Positions 7,246 through 14,217 of a DNA stretch of 18,901 nucleotides are shown piece after piece. The stretch is from JBHIBC01 sp046758905 (GTDB lineage: Bacteria; Acidobacteriota; Polarisedimenticolia; Gp22-AA2): assembly GCA_046758905.1 (NCBI GenBank), contig JBHIBC010000054.1, positions 1 through 18,901 of the forward strand, read 5' to 3'. The notes under the pieces were generated by a model, which saw only the letters and a list, made by a program, of their open reading frames with translations, did not search any database and had not been told where the DNA came from. The position numbers and the translations under genes are program-made. The first letter of the stretch is position 1, and the number at the start of each line of letters is the position of its first letter.

Positions 7246-7746
7246 GTGAGGGAGCCGCGCGGCATCGTGTTCCTGGTCGGCTTCATGGGCGCCGGGAAGA
7301 CCACCGCGGGGATCGCGCTGGCGCGGCTTTTGGGGTGGGACTTCGTCGACCTGGACGAGCTCATCGCGGAGCGGGAGGGGCGCAGCATCGCTGAGATCTT
7401 CAGGGAGGACGGGGAGGCGTACTTCAGGAGGGTGGAGGCCGAGGCCCTATCGACGCTCCGCGGGCGCTCGCGGCTCGTGGTCGCGTGCGGGGGAGGCACC
7501 TACGCCCGGGAGGCGACGCGCCGGTTGATCGACGGCATGGGGCGGGCCGTCTGGCTGCGCCTATCCCTGGCGCGGGCCCTCGCGCGCTGCGAGCGGCCCG
7601 CGGACCGGCCGCTGCTGCGCGATGCGGCGCAGGCCGAGGCCCTGTACCGCTCCCGCCTCCCCGCCTATCGCTCAGCGCCCCTGAGCGTGGAGGTCGACGG
7701 CCTCGCTCCGGAGCAGGTGGCGGAGCGGATCGAGGCGCTGCTCTGA
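7246..7746 (+). CDS. aroK: Shikimate kinase
   Basis: The enzyme phosphorylates shikimate with ATP in the pathway to chorismate and aromatic amino acids, in the cytoplasm. The 166-residue product has the P-loop GFMGAGKT (12-19) and the DxD motif Asp35/Asp37 that binds magnesium and shikimate. Arg61 in YFRR, the GGG of the shikimate site (82-84), the lid motif with RPLL (Arg121) and the late Arg in RLPAYR are also present. All key residues are present, so it should be active. The start is GTG at 7246, supported by GGGGAGGTG at 7232-7240. It lies 19 bp after accC and its stop overlaps the next gene by one base (TGATG). Gluconate kinase is less likely because of the DLD and GGG pattern. Confidence 0.94.
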   Translation: MREPRGIVFLVGFMGAGKTTAGIALARLLGWDFVDLDELIAEREGRSIAEIFREDGEAYFRRVEAEALSTLRGRSRLVVACGGGTYAREATRRLIDGMGRAVWLRLSLARALARCERPADRPLLRDAAQAEALYRSRLPAYRSAPLSVEVDGLAPEQVAERIEALL

Positions 7747-8486
7747 TGCGCTACCTGGTCCTCGCGGATCTGCACAGCAACCTGGAGGCCCTGCGGGCCG
7801 CCCTCGGATACGCCCGCCGGCTCGGGTTCGAGCGCGCGCTCGTGCTCGGCGACATCGTCGGCTACGGGGCGGACCCGAACGGCGTCGTCGACGCGCTGCG
7901 CGCCCTGCCGGAGCTGACGGCGATCCGCGGCAACCACGATCGGGTGGCCGCGGGGATCACCGGGCCGGACGGCTTCAACGAGGCGGCTCGCGCCTCGGCC
8001 GAGTGGACGCACCGCTCGCTGCGCGAGGACAACCGCGACTACCTCGGGGGACTGCCGAGAGGACCGCTCGAGTTCTCTCCGGGATCGCTGCTCGCCCACG
8101 GGACTCCTCTCGACGAGGACGCCTATCTCCTCGACGGGGGAGGAGCCCGCGCCTGCTTCGAGTCGCGTCCCTTCGATCTCTGCTTTATCGGCCACACCCA
8201 CTACCCGTCGCTGTTCGCGCTGAACGGCGACGAGGTGAGTGCGGGACTGCTGCGGGGCGGCCGGGTGGAGGTCCGTCTGGCGGCCGGCGCGAGGTTCCTG
8301 ATCAATCCGGGGTCGCTGGGACAGCCCCGCGACCGCGACCCGCGATGCAGCTTCGCGATCTACGACGATGACGCCCGCACGGTCACGCTCCACCGCCTCG
8401 AGTACCCGGTGGAGACGGCGCGGCGCAAGATCCTCGATGCGGGACTCCCGGCGGTCCTGGGCGACCGCCTGCGGGCCGGCGTGTGA
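7746..8486 (+). CDS. Calcineurin-like metallophosphoesterase
   Basis: This 246-residue protein is a two-metal phosphoesterase of the compact YfcE/ApaH-like type (COG0639-like by motif pattern). The metal ligands are all visible: Asp8 and His10 (ADLH), Asp36 (GDIVGYG), Asn63 and His64 (GNHD), His118 (AHG), and His150 and His152 (GHTH). NPGSLGQPRD follows, a typical late motif of the family. The substrate cannot be read from the sequence; relatives hydrolyse phosphodiesters or dinucleotide polyphosphates, and many are uncharacterised. No signal peptide is present, so it should be cytoplasmic. The ATG overlaps the aroK stop by one base, implying co-translation. No functional link with shikimate kinase is evident. 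Confidence 0.9.
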   Translation: MRYLVLADLHSNLEALRAALGYARRLGFERALVLGDIVGYGADPNGVVDALRALPELTAIRGNHDRVAAGITGPDGFNEAARASAEWTHRSLREDNRDYLGGLPRGPLEFSPGSLLAHGTPLDEDAYLLDGGGARACFESRPFDLCFIGHTHYPSLFALNGDEVSAGLLRGGRVEVRLAAGARFLINPGSLGQPRDRDPRCSFAIYDDDARTVTLHRLEYPVETARRKILDAGLPAVLGDRLRAGV

Positions 8487-8541
8487 GCCGGACGACACCA
8501 GGATCCCGGCGCCGCGGACGCACCGGGGGAAGGGGGACGCG

Positions 8542-8778
8542 ATGATCAGACTGTACGACAACGACTCGGACGCCGAGATCGGCGAGATCACCGAGGACGA
8601 GCTGAGCCTCATCCAGGAGAACCTCGTCGAGGAGTCGCTCGACGACTACTCCTACAGCATCAGCGAGGCCGCCATCAACGTCCTGGAGGCGGGTGGCGCC
8701 AACCGGCGGCTGATCGAGGTTCTCCGCAGGGCGCTCGCGGGGCGATCGTCCATCGACGTTCGCTACGAGCTCGACTGA
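8542..8778 (+). CDS. Small acidic conserved-type protein
   Basis: This 78-residue protein is acidic and lacks a signal peptide, membrane segment or Cys. It starts MIRLYDNDSDAEIGEITEDE, which looks like a short beta-hairpin, followed by two or three helices (LSLIQENLVEESLDDYSYSI; EAAINVLEAGG; NRRLIEVLRRAL) and a final strand (IDVRYEL). I recall small proteins of this pattern in Acidobacteriota and deltaproteobacteria carrying an unreliable transferred name, galactosyldiacylglycerol synthase; that name should not be trusted, and no catalytic motif is visible. A purine-rich GGGGGAAGGGGG at 8525-8536 lies just before the ATG. It is the last gene of the operon, 55 bp after the metallophosphoesterase, and ends 2 bp from the stop of the convergent gene. 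Function is unknown. Confidence 0.8.
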   Translation: MIRLYDNDSDAEIGEITEDELSLIQENLVEESLDDYSYSISEAAINVLEAGGANRRLIEVLRRALAGRSSIDVRYELD

Positions 8779-8780
8779 CG

Positions 8781-9926
8781 TCAGCCGACCCACCACCAGG
8801 CGGCGTACAGCGCCATGAAGAGCCCTCCGAGCGGCAGCGCCAGCGACATGTAGGCGGCGTAGAGCCGCTCCGATCGTGCCGTGAAGGCCGCGAGCAGCAC
8901 GTGCACGGGGAAGATGGTCGCCGCAAACCGGGAGAACGACCAGAGGGTCGAGCATAGGGGGAGCAGGATCGCCGCGGTCGCGTACAGCGCGTAGGAGCGA
9001 CGCAGCCGCCTGTAGAGGAGCGGGATCGACGCGACCAGCATCAGGGCGATGACGAGATCGATCGTCGATCCGTGCGCGCCGTGCACCTGGGGCGACTCGG
9101 AGTAGCGGAGGAAGGCGCGCCAGGGGCCCGAGGTCGGGCCGCGCCAGCGCTCCTGCCGCCAGAGGAACGGCACGAGACTGCCGAACAGGCTGTAGCAGTA
9201 CAGGCAGTAGGCGCTGAGAGCCGCGATCGGGGGCCCCCCCGCCTGCAGTCCCCGAGCCAGAGTCCGCCGCCAGCGGTCGGGCCGCCGCCGGACCAGCGCC
9301 TCGTCGAGCAGGGGGATCAGGACCAGGACTCCGGTCGGGCGCGACAGCGCGCACAGGGCGCCCAGGAACCCCGCCCCGAACGGCCGGTCGCGCCGGGCCA
9401 GGCGGATCGCGCCCAGGAGGAAGGCCAGCATCAACGACTCCGCGTAGACCGCCGACAGGAACAGGCTCGTGGGGAAGGTGAGCAGGATCCAAAGCGATCG
9501 GTCGGCGGTCTCCTCTCCCAGATCGGCCCGGACGAGCTCCCTGAGGCTCCTCATCGCGGCCAGCAGCGCGAGGTTGGAGATCAGCAGGCCCGCCAGCAGC
9601 GGCGACAGGCCGAGCAGCATCCCGCCGCGGATCAGCAGGGGGTAGAGGGGGAAGAACCCGGTGGCGTCGCCGTCCGCGTAGGCGACGCCCCCGTCGGGCA
9701 GGAGCTGTGCGGAACGGTACCCGTGCTCGGCGATCAGCAGATACCACTCCGCGTCCCACCGGGCCCAGATCTCCAGCGCCGCGGGCCCCGGCGCGTGGAA
9801 CACCAGGTTCCCCTTCTGGACCGTCAGGCCCGAGACGAGCAGGTGCAGCCCCAGAAGGCCGGCGAGGAGCAGGCCGGCGCGGGTGGCGGCGAACGGCGCC
9901 AGCAGGCGTCGCGCGGCGGCGCTCAA
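8781..9926 (-). CDS. PIG-V/Gpi18-like membrane mannosyltransferase family protein
   Basis: This polytopic inner-membrane protein of about 381 residues has around nine or ten hydrophobic segments and resembles the GT-C superfamily branch related to GPI mannosyltransferase II (PIG-V, COG5542). Key evidence is RWDAEWY (56-62) in the first periplasmic loop after transmembrane segment 1, with Asp58 as the likely catalytic acid, then FFPLYPLL and the family-like FPTSLFLSAVYAESL. Such enzymes take sugar from a polyprenyl-phosphate donor on the outer face of the membrane. No ATG is available near the N-terminus; the TTG at 9926-9924 overlaps the upstream gene's TGA as TTGA and gives a sensible first membrane segment. 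The Shine-Dalgarno sequence is weak. It is co-transcribed with the upstream glycosyltransferase-like gene. The acceptor is unknown. Confidence 0.78.
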   Translation of the reverse strand: MSAAARRLLAPFAATRAGLLLAGLLGLHLLVSGLTVQKGNLVFHAPGPAALEIWARWDAEWYLLIAEHGYRSAQLLPDGGVAYADGDATGFFPLYPLLIRGGMLLGLSPLLAGLLISNLALLAAMRSLRELVRADLGEETADRSLWILLTFPTSLFLSAVYAESLMLAFLLGAIRLARRDRPFGAGFLGALCALSRPTGVLVLIPLLDEALVRRRPDRWRRTLARGLQAGGPPIAALSAYCLYCYSLFGSLVPFLWRQERWRGPTSGPWRAFLRYSESPQVHGAHGSTIDLVIALMLVASIPLLYRRLRRSYALYATAAILLPLCSTLWSFSRFAATIFPVHVLLAAFTARSERLYAAYMSLALPLGGLFMALYAAWWWVG

Positions 9927-11086
9927 GGCGCGGTCCCGGCGTGCGGGGGGTTCGGCTCCCCGCACGGGCGGCGCCCCGGGCGCAGGCGGCGGGTCAGCCA
10001 CTCGAGGGTCAGGGCCACGCTCGGAGCCGCGACCGCCACGACCGGCATCAGGAACCGGTTCCCGTAGTGGCTGGTCGCCCAGTAGCGATAGGTGCCGAAG
10101 AGCAGCAGCAGGAACTCGCCGATGACCAGGTGGAGGACCGCCTCCGCCGGCCGCCGACGCAGGAGGAGCACGAACCCGGGGAGCACGAGGAACAGGACCG
10201 GCGAGGTCGGCAGCAGGCCGTGGAGCGGATCGATCATCTCGGCCACCAGCCCGGCCAATGGGTTCTGGTCGAACAGTCCCCGGTGGCTCAGGGTGACGAT
10301 GCCGTACCCGCCGATCGCCACGTTGCGGTCGTACGGGGTCGTGAACGGCGATCCGAACAGGGTCCAGTTGAGACAGGCGAGAGCGATGATCGGGCCGGCC
10401 GTCCCCGCGGCGCAACGCACCAGACCCCGTCGTCCGCGGCTCCACAGGGAGAACGCCCACCCGACCGGCACCAGGAACAGGTGCGTCAGCTTGGCCGCGG
10501 CCGCGAGGCCGAGGAGCAGGCCGCCGCCGCCGTCGTGGCCCCGGGCCAGCGCCAGCAGCCCCGCGGCCAGGATGAGCGTCGCGAACAGATCGGGGGAGAA
10601 ATTGTAGTCATAGCGCCTGAGGAAGGTGCCGAGCAGGAGGAGCAGCGAGGCCGCAGCGGCCGGGACGGCGCCGGCCGCCGGGCGCGCCAGACGCATCATC
10701 ACGACCGCCAGCAGCCCCAGCACGAGAAGGTTGAAGACCAGCAGGCCCGGCATGCCGAAGACGTGCAGGAAGGGCACCGCCGCCAGCGGCATCAGGACGG
10801 GGTGCTTGGGGTACCAGGCTCCGTCCCGCCCCAGCGCGATCTGGCGGCCGTGGACCTCGAGTCCTCCACGCAGCTGGTTGCGTAGATCGAGGTCGCCGTC
10901 GTACAGCAGCGACACGGCGGTGGAGGCGTAGTAGGGGCAGTCTCCCACCAGGTATGAGAGAGGGCGGTACCGGGCCGCGGCCCGGCCCCCGAAGAGCAGC
11001 AACACCCCCAGGAACAGAGCCGCGCCGACCCACAGGTCCAGCCGGCGTCCGCCCCCGACCGGGCTGTGGCGATCCGACACGGCCAC
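9923..11086 (-). CDS. GT-C-type polytopic glycosyltransferase-like protein
   Basis: The product of about 387 residues has a hydrophobic first segment (about 18-34), a loop with GDCPYYASTAVSLLYDGDLDLRN (starting near residue 48), and several further membrane segments. This layout matches PMT/ArnT-type GT-C transferases, in which an acidic residue in the first external loop acts in sugar transfer from a polyprenyl-phosphate donor. The common GDEPHY is here GDCPYY, so one acidic position is replaced by Cys. The frame is open up to an ATG at 11179, but the -10 box of the predicted promoter lies at 11164-11169, so that start would be upstream of transcription. The GTG at 11086 is chosen; GTG at 11080 or ATG at 11140 are alternatives. 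Its stop overlaps the next minus-strand gene by 4 bp. The substrate is unknown. Confidence 0.75.
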   Translation of the reverse strand: MAVSDRHSPVGGGRRLDLWVGAALFLGVLLLFGGRAAARYRPLSYLVGDCPYYASTAVSLLYDGDLDLRNQLRGGLEVHGRQIALGRDGAWYPKHPVLMPLAAVPFLHVFGMPGLLVFNLLVLGLLAVVMMRLARPAAGAVPAAAASLLLLLGTFLRRYDYNFSPDLFATLILAAGLLALARGHDGGGGLLLGLAAAAKLTHLFLVPVGWAFSLWSRGRRGLVRCAAGTAGPIIALACLNWTLFGSPFTTPYDRNVAIGGYGIVTLSHRGLFDQNPLAGLVAEMIDPLHGLLPTSPVLFLVLPGFVLLLRRRPAEAVLHLVIGEFLLLLFGTYRYWATSHYGNRFLMPVVAVAAPSVALTLEWLTRRLRPGRRPCGEPNPPHAGTAP

Positions 11087-11163
11087 CGTAACATCCCCGG
11101 ATTGGCCGTGAAACGTCTCTGGACGGTTAGTATCCACCATAAAAAACAACAATTTACGAGGCA

Positions 11164-11192
11164 AATATACATCTCTCATACAATATTGTCAA
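11164..11192 (-). promoter_or_regulatory. Sigma70 promoter for the glycosyltransferase pair
   Basis: On the minus strand there is an exact -35 TTGACA (11192-11187), an optimal 17-bp spacer, and -10 TATATT (11169-11164, five of six consensus bases). Transcription should start near 11157, leaving a leader of about 70 nt before the GTG at 11086. This placement rules out the ATG at 11179 as a start on this transcript. Confidence 0.8.
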
Positions 11193-11229
11193 TTTACTGC
11201 TGGACACTACTCGATATCAGCATAACGGC

Positions 11230-11256
11230 TTGACAAAAATTGTTCTAGTACATAAT
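11230..11256 (+). promoter_or_regulatory. Candidate sigma70 promoter for pilBTCSR
   Basis: On the plus strand there is an exact -35 TTGACA (11230-11235) and a -10-like CATAAT (11251-11256, five of six). The spacer is only 15 bp, shorter than optimal. TAATTT at 11253 gives 17 bp but matches poorly. A second TTGACA at 11257-11262 has no good -10 partner. The sub-optimal spacing suggests a weak or activated promoter. The leader to the pilB ATG would be about 75 nt. Confidence 0.5.
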
Positions 11257-11336
11257 TTGACACGGGCGCTCGGATAGACGGAAATCCACGCGTCGTATTG
11301 GGAGGTCGCGGCGGTACCCCGCTGCTGAGGTCACGA

Positions 11337-13058
11337 ATGGCCGTCAAGCTGGGAGAGATGCTGATCAAGGCGGGGCTGCTGACCCCGCAGAGGCTCCAGG
11401 AGGCCCTCGAGTACCAGAAGACCAACGGCGGCAAGCTCGGCTTCAACCTCGTCAAGCTGGGGTTCGTGAAGGAGGACGAGATCACCAGGGTCCTCTCCCA
11501 GCAATACGGGGTTCCCGCCATCAACCTCTCCAAGATCGAGATCGACGACACCGTCGTCAAGCTCATCCCGAGCGAGGTGGCTCAGAAGTACCTGATCATG
11601 CCGGTGAGCCGGACCGGCGCGACCCTCACGATCGCCATGGTCGACCCGACGAACGTCTTCGCCATGGACGACATCAAGTTCATGACCGGCTACAACGTCG
11701 AGCCGGTGGTCGCCTCCGAGCTGGCGATCAAGGAGGCCATCGACCGCTACTACGGATCCATCCATGCCCTCGAGCTCAAGAAGGTCATGGACGAGATGGC
11801 CCGGGACGAGCAGGCCGATCAGAACCTCGAGCTCCTCGAGGAGGAGGAGGAGGTCGACCTCCAGAAGCTCGAGGCGGCGACCGAGGAGGCCCCCGTCGTC
11901 CGGTTGGTGAACCTGATCCTCACCGACTCTATCAAGCGCGGCGCGTCCGATATCCACATCGAGCCGTACGAGAAGGACTTCCGCGTGCGCTTCCGGATCG
12001 ACGGCGTGCTCTACGAGATCATGCAGCCTCCGATGAAGCTGCGCGACGCCATCACGTCGCGCATCAAGATCATGGCCAAGCTGGACATCTCCGAGAAGCG
12101 GCTCCCCCAGGACGGCCGCATCAAGATCAAGATGAAGCTCCAGGGCAAGAACCGGGAGATGGACTACCGCGTCTCGGTGCTGCCCACCCTGTTCGGCGAG
12201 AAGATCGTCCTGCGGCTCCTGGACAAGGAGAACCTGATGCTCGACATGACGAGGCTCGGGTTCGAGATGGAGTCGCTGTCCAAGTTCGAGAAGGCGATCT
12301 TCAAGCCGTACGGCATGGTCCTGGTGACCGGACCCACCGGATCGGGCAAGACCAACACGCTCTATTCCTCGATCAGCCGCGTCAACACGCCCGAGACCAA
12401 CATCATGACCGCGGAGGATCCGGTGGAGTTCAACCTCCACGGGATCAACCAGGTGCAGATGAAGGAGCAGATCGGCCTGAACTTCGCGGCGGCGCTGCGC
12501 TCCTTCCTGAGGCAGGACCCCAACATCATCCTGGTGGGCGAGATCCGCGATTTCGAGACCGCCGAGATCGCGGTCAAGGCGGCGCTGACCGGCCACCTGG
12601 TGCTCTCCACCCTGCACACCAACGACGCGCCCTCAACCATCAACCGTCTGATGAACATGGGGATCGAGCCTTACCTCGTGGCCACATCGGTGCACCTGAT
12701 ATGCGCGCAGCGCCTCGTGCGCCGCCTGTGCAAGGAGTGCAAGGAGGAAGTGTCGATGCCGCAACAGGCGCTGCTCGACATCGGGTTCGCTCCCGAGGAG
12801 GTCGCCGACGTCAAGCTGTACAAGGGGCGCGGCTGCGCGACCTGCAACAACACGGGATACAAGGGGCGCGTCGGCCTCTACGAGGTGATGGAGATCGGCG
12901 ACGGCCTGCGCGAGATGATCCTCACGGGCGCCTCGTCGGTGGAGCTGAAGAACAAGGCGGTTGAGGACGGCATGGTGACCCTGCGCGGGTCCGGGCTGAG
13001 GAAGTTGAAGGCCGGACTGACCACCGTCGAAGAGGTCGTCCGCGAGACGGTGCTCTGA
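11337..13058 (+). CDS. pilB: Type IV pilus extension ATPase PilB
   Basis: PilB is the cytoplasmic hexameric ATPase that powers pilus polymerisation through PilC. The 573-residue product has an N-terminal MshEN/T2SSE-N region (about 1-150, starting MAVKLGEMLIKAGLLTPQRL) and an acidic helix-rich linker. The catalytic part has RFRIDGVLYEI, Walker A GPTGSGKT (332-339), the Asp box near TAEDPVEF and Walker B ILVGEIRD. The His box is in TGHLVLSTLHTNDAP. The zinc-binding tetracysteine is complete: C465-x2-C468 and C500-x2-C503, distinguishing it from PilT. Walker A is followed by Asn in place of the usual Thr (GKTNTL). The ATG at 11337 has TGAGGT at 11326-11331. In-frame codons upstream to TTG 11298 encode nothing family-like. 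pilT starts 10 bp after its stop. Confidence 0.96.
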   Translation: MAVKLGEMLIKAGLLTPQRLQEALEYQKTNGGKLGFNLVKLGFVKEDEITRVLSQQYGVPAINLSKIEIDDTVVKLIPSEVAQKYLIMPVSRTGATLTIAMVDPTNVFAMDDIKFMTGYNVEPVVASELAIKEAIDRYYGSIHALELKKVMDEMARDEQADQNLELLEEEEEVDLQKLEAATEEAPVVRLVNLILTDSIKRGASDIHIEPYEKDFRVRFRIDGVLYEIMQPPMKLRDAITSRIKIMAKLDISEKRLPQDGRIKIKMKLQGKNREMDYRVSVLPTLFGEKIVLRLLDKENLMLDMTRLGFEMESLSKFEKAIFKPYGMVLVTGPTGSGKTNTLYSSISRVNTPETNIMTAEDPVEFNLHGINQVQMKEQIGLNFAAALRSFLRQDPNIILVGEIRDFETAEIAVKAALTGHLVLSTLHTNDAPSTINRLMNMGIEPYLVATSVHLICAQRLVRRLCKECKEEVSMPQQALLDIGFAPEEVADVKLYKGRGCATCNNTGYKGRVGLYEVMEIGDGLREMILTGASSVELKNKAVEDGMVTLRGSGLRKLKAGLTTVEEVVRETVL

Positions 13059-13068
13059 GGAGGGCTCG

Positions 13069-14196
13069 ATGGCAGTCACGCTGCATCAACTCTTGAAGAC
13101 GCTCGTGGAGCAGGGGGGGACGGATCTGCACATCACCACCAATTCCCCCCCCCAGATCCGCGTCGACGGCAAGCTGGTGCCGCTGCAGCTCCCGCCGATG
13201 ACCGCGGCCGAGACCAAGGCGCTGGCCTACAGCGTGCTGACCGACAACCAGAAGCACCGCTTCGAGGAGAACCTCGAGCTCGACTTCTCCTTCGGGGTCC
13301 GCGGCCTGGCCCGTTTCCGGGCCAACATCTTCAGCCAGCGCGGCGCGGTGGCCGCCGCGTTCCGGACCATCCCCTGGGAGGTGAAGTCCTTCCAGGAGCT
13401 GGGGCTGCCCCCCGTCGTGTCGTCCCTGTGCGAGAAGCCCCGCGGGCTCATCCTGGTCACCGGCCCGACGGGATCCGGGAAATCGACCACGCTGGCCGCG
13501 ATGATCGACAAGATCAACAACGAGGAGAAGGGGCACATCGTCACCATCGAGGACCCGGTCGAGTACCTCCACGGACACAAGAGCTGCATCGTCAACCAGA
13601 GGGAGCTGCACGCCGACACGCACTCGTTCAGCAACGCGCTCAAGTCGGTCCTGCGCCAGGACCCGGACGTGGTGCTGATCGGCGAGATGCGCGACCTCGA
13701 GACCATCGAGGCGGCGCTGCGCATCGCCGAGACGGGGCACCTCACCTTCGGCACGCTGCACACCAACTCCGCGGCCCAGACCATCAACCGGATCATCGAC
13801 GTCTTCCCGGCGCACCAGCAGGCGCAGATCCGCGCCCAGCTCTCGTTCGTCATGGAGGGCATCCTGTGCCAGTCGCTGCTGCCCAAGGCGTCCAACAGGG
13901 GTCGCGTCCTGGCGATGGAGATCCTGATCCCCAACTCCGCGATCCGGAACCTGGTGCGCGAGGACAAGGTGCACCAGATCTACTCGATGATGCAGACGGG
14001 CCAGGCGCAGTTCGGGATGCAGACGTTCAACCAGTCGCTGGCGACCCTCTACTTCAAGAAGCAGATCAGCCTGACCACGGCCCTGTCGCACAGCAGCAAC
14101 CCCGACGAGCTCCAGGAGATGATCAACCGCGGCGCGGGGCTCATCAGCCAGCCGACGACGGCGAGCGCCGTGGCGGCGCGCGGCGGCCGGAAGTAA
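13069..14196 (+). CDS. pilT: Type IV pilus retraction ATPase PilT
   Basis: PilT disassembles the pilus and drives retraction and twitching. The 375-residue product has the short N-terminal PAS-like domain typical of PilT (LLKTLVEQGGTDLHI, then PPQIRVDGKL), Walker A GPTGSGKS (132-139), and the Asp box in IVTIEDPVEYLH. Walker B (VVLIGEMRD), the His box (TGHLTFGTLHTNSA) and the diagnostic AIRNLVRE (AIRNLIRE in many PilTs) follow. It lacks the PilB tetracysteine, as expected. AGGAGGG at 13058-13064 overlaps the end of pilB and is ideal for the ATG at 13069. Codons about 15-28 contain a G7 tract and a C9 tract, a possible slippage or hairpin site, but the frame is intact here. The C-terminal tail after about residue 350 is Ala/Gly-rich. 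Confidence 0.96.
   Translation: MAVTLHQLLKTLVEQGGTDLHITTNSPPQIRVDGKLVPLQLPPMTAAETKALAYSVLTDNQKHRFEENLELDFSFGVRGLARFRANIFSQRGAVAAAFRTIPWEVKSFQELGLPPVVSSLCEKPRGLILVTGPTGSGKSTTLAAMIDKINNEEKGHIVTIEDPVEYLHGHKSCIVNQRELHADTHSFSNALKSVLRQDPDVVLIGEMRDLETIEAALRIAETGHLTFGTLHTNSAAQTINRIIDVFPAHQQAQIRAQLSFVMEGILCQSLLPKASNRGRVLAMEILIPNSAIRNLVREDKVHQIYSMMQTGQAQFGMQTFNQSLATLYFKKQISLTTALSHSSNPDELQEMINRGAGLISQPTTASAVAARGGRK
13113..13153 (+). repeat. G7 and C9 homopolymer pair in the 5' part of pilT
   Basis: A run of seven G (13113-13119) is followed 25 nt later by a run of nine C (13145-13153), both inside pilT codons about 15-28. The two runs are complementary and could form a 7-bp G:C stem in the mRNA. The C9 run could also slip during replication and shift the pilT frame. 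Synonymous codons that would break the runs are available for the Ser, Pro and Gly residues concerned. Confidence 0.6.
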
Positions 14197-14217
14197 GCGC
14201 GGGGGAGGAGCCGGGAG

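Larger units (their letters stand above)
11087..11336. other. AT-rich divergent intergenic island
   Basis: This 250-bp gap lies between the divergent glycosyltransferase gene and pilB. By hand count 11101-11280 is about 40% GC, and the core 11131-11260 about 32%, against roughly 70% around it. It holds back-to-back TTGACA boxes (minus at 11192-11187, plus at 11230-11235). A direct repeat CAATTTAC occurs at 11150 and 11190, exactly 40 bp apart. CAATATTG is a palindrome at 11181-11188, and a dyad TGCTG-N15-CAGCA at 11198-11222 is centred midway between the two -35 boxes. I see no convincing gene or sigma54 -24/-12 site in it. Confidence 0.75.

Noticed and set aside
9229..9240. G5C7 run in the PIG-V-like gene as a phase-variation site
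   Set aside because: The C7 tract is shorter and lies mid-gene in a Gly-Gly-Pro-Pro stretch; such runs are not unusual at this GC content.
9072..10885. Plus-strand open frames opposite the two glycosyltransferase genes
   Set aside because: Their products are Gln/Arg/Pro-rich without any fold signal, while the minus strand gives coherent membrane proteins with family motifs and a promoter.
11087..11179. N-terminal extension of the minus-strand transferase from the ATG at 11179
   Set aside because: That ATG lies upstream of the predicted -10 box (11164-11169), has no ribosome binding site, and the extra residues come from AT-rich DNA unlike the rest of the gene.
11257..11275. TTGACACGGGCGCTCGG as a sigma54 -24/-12 site for PilR upstream of pilB
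   Set aside because: The -24 element lacks the GG (TTGACAC) and the -12 position reads CTCGG with no TTGC, so it fails the key bases.
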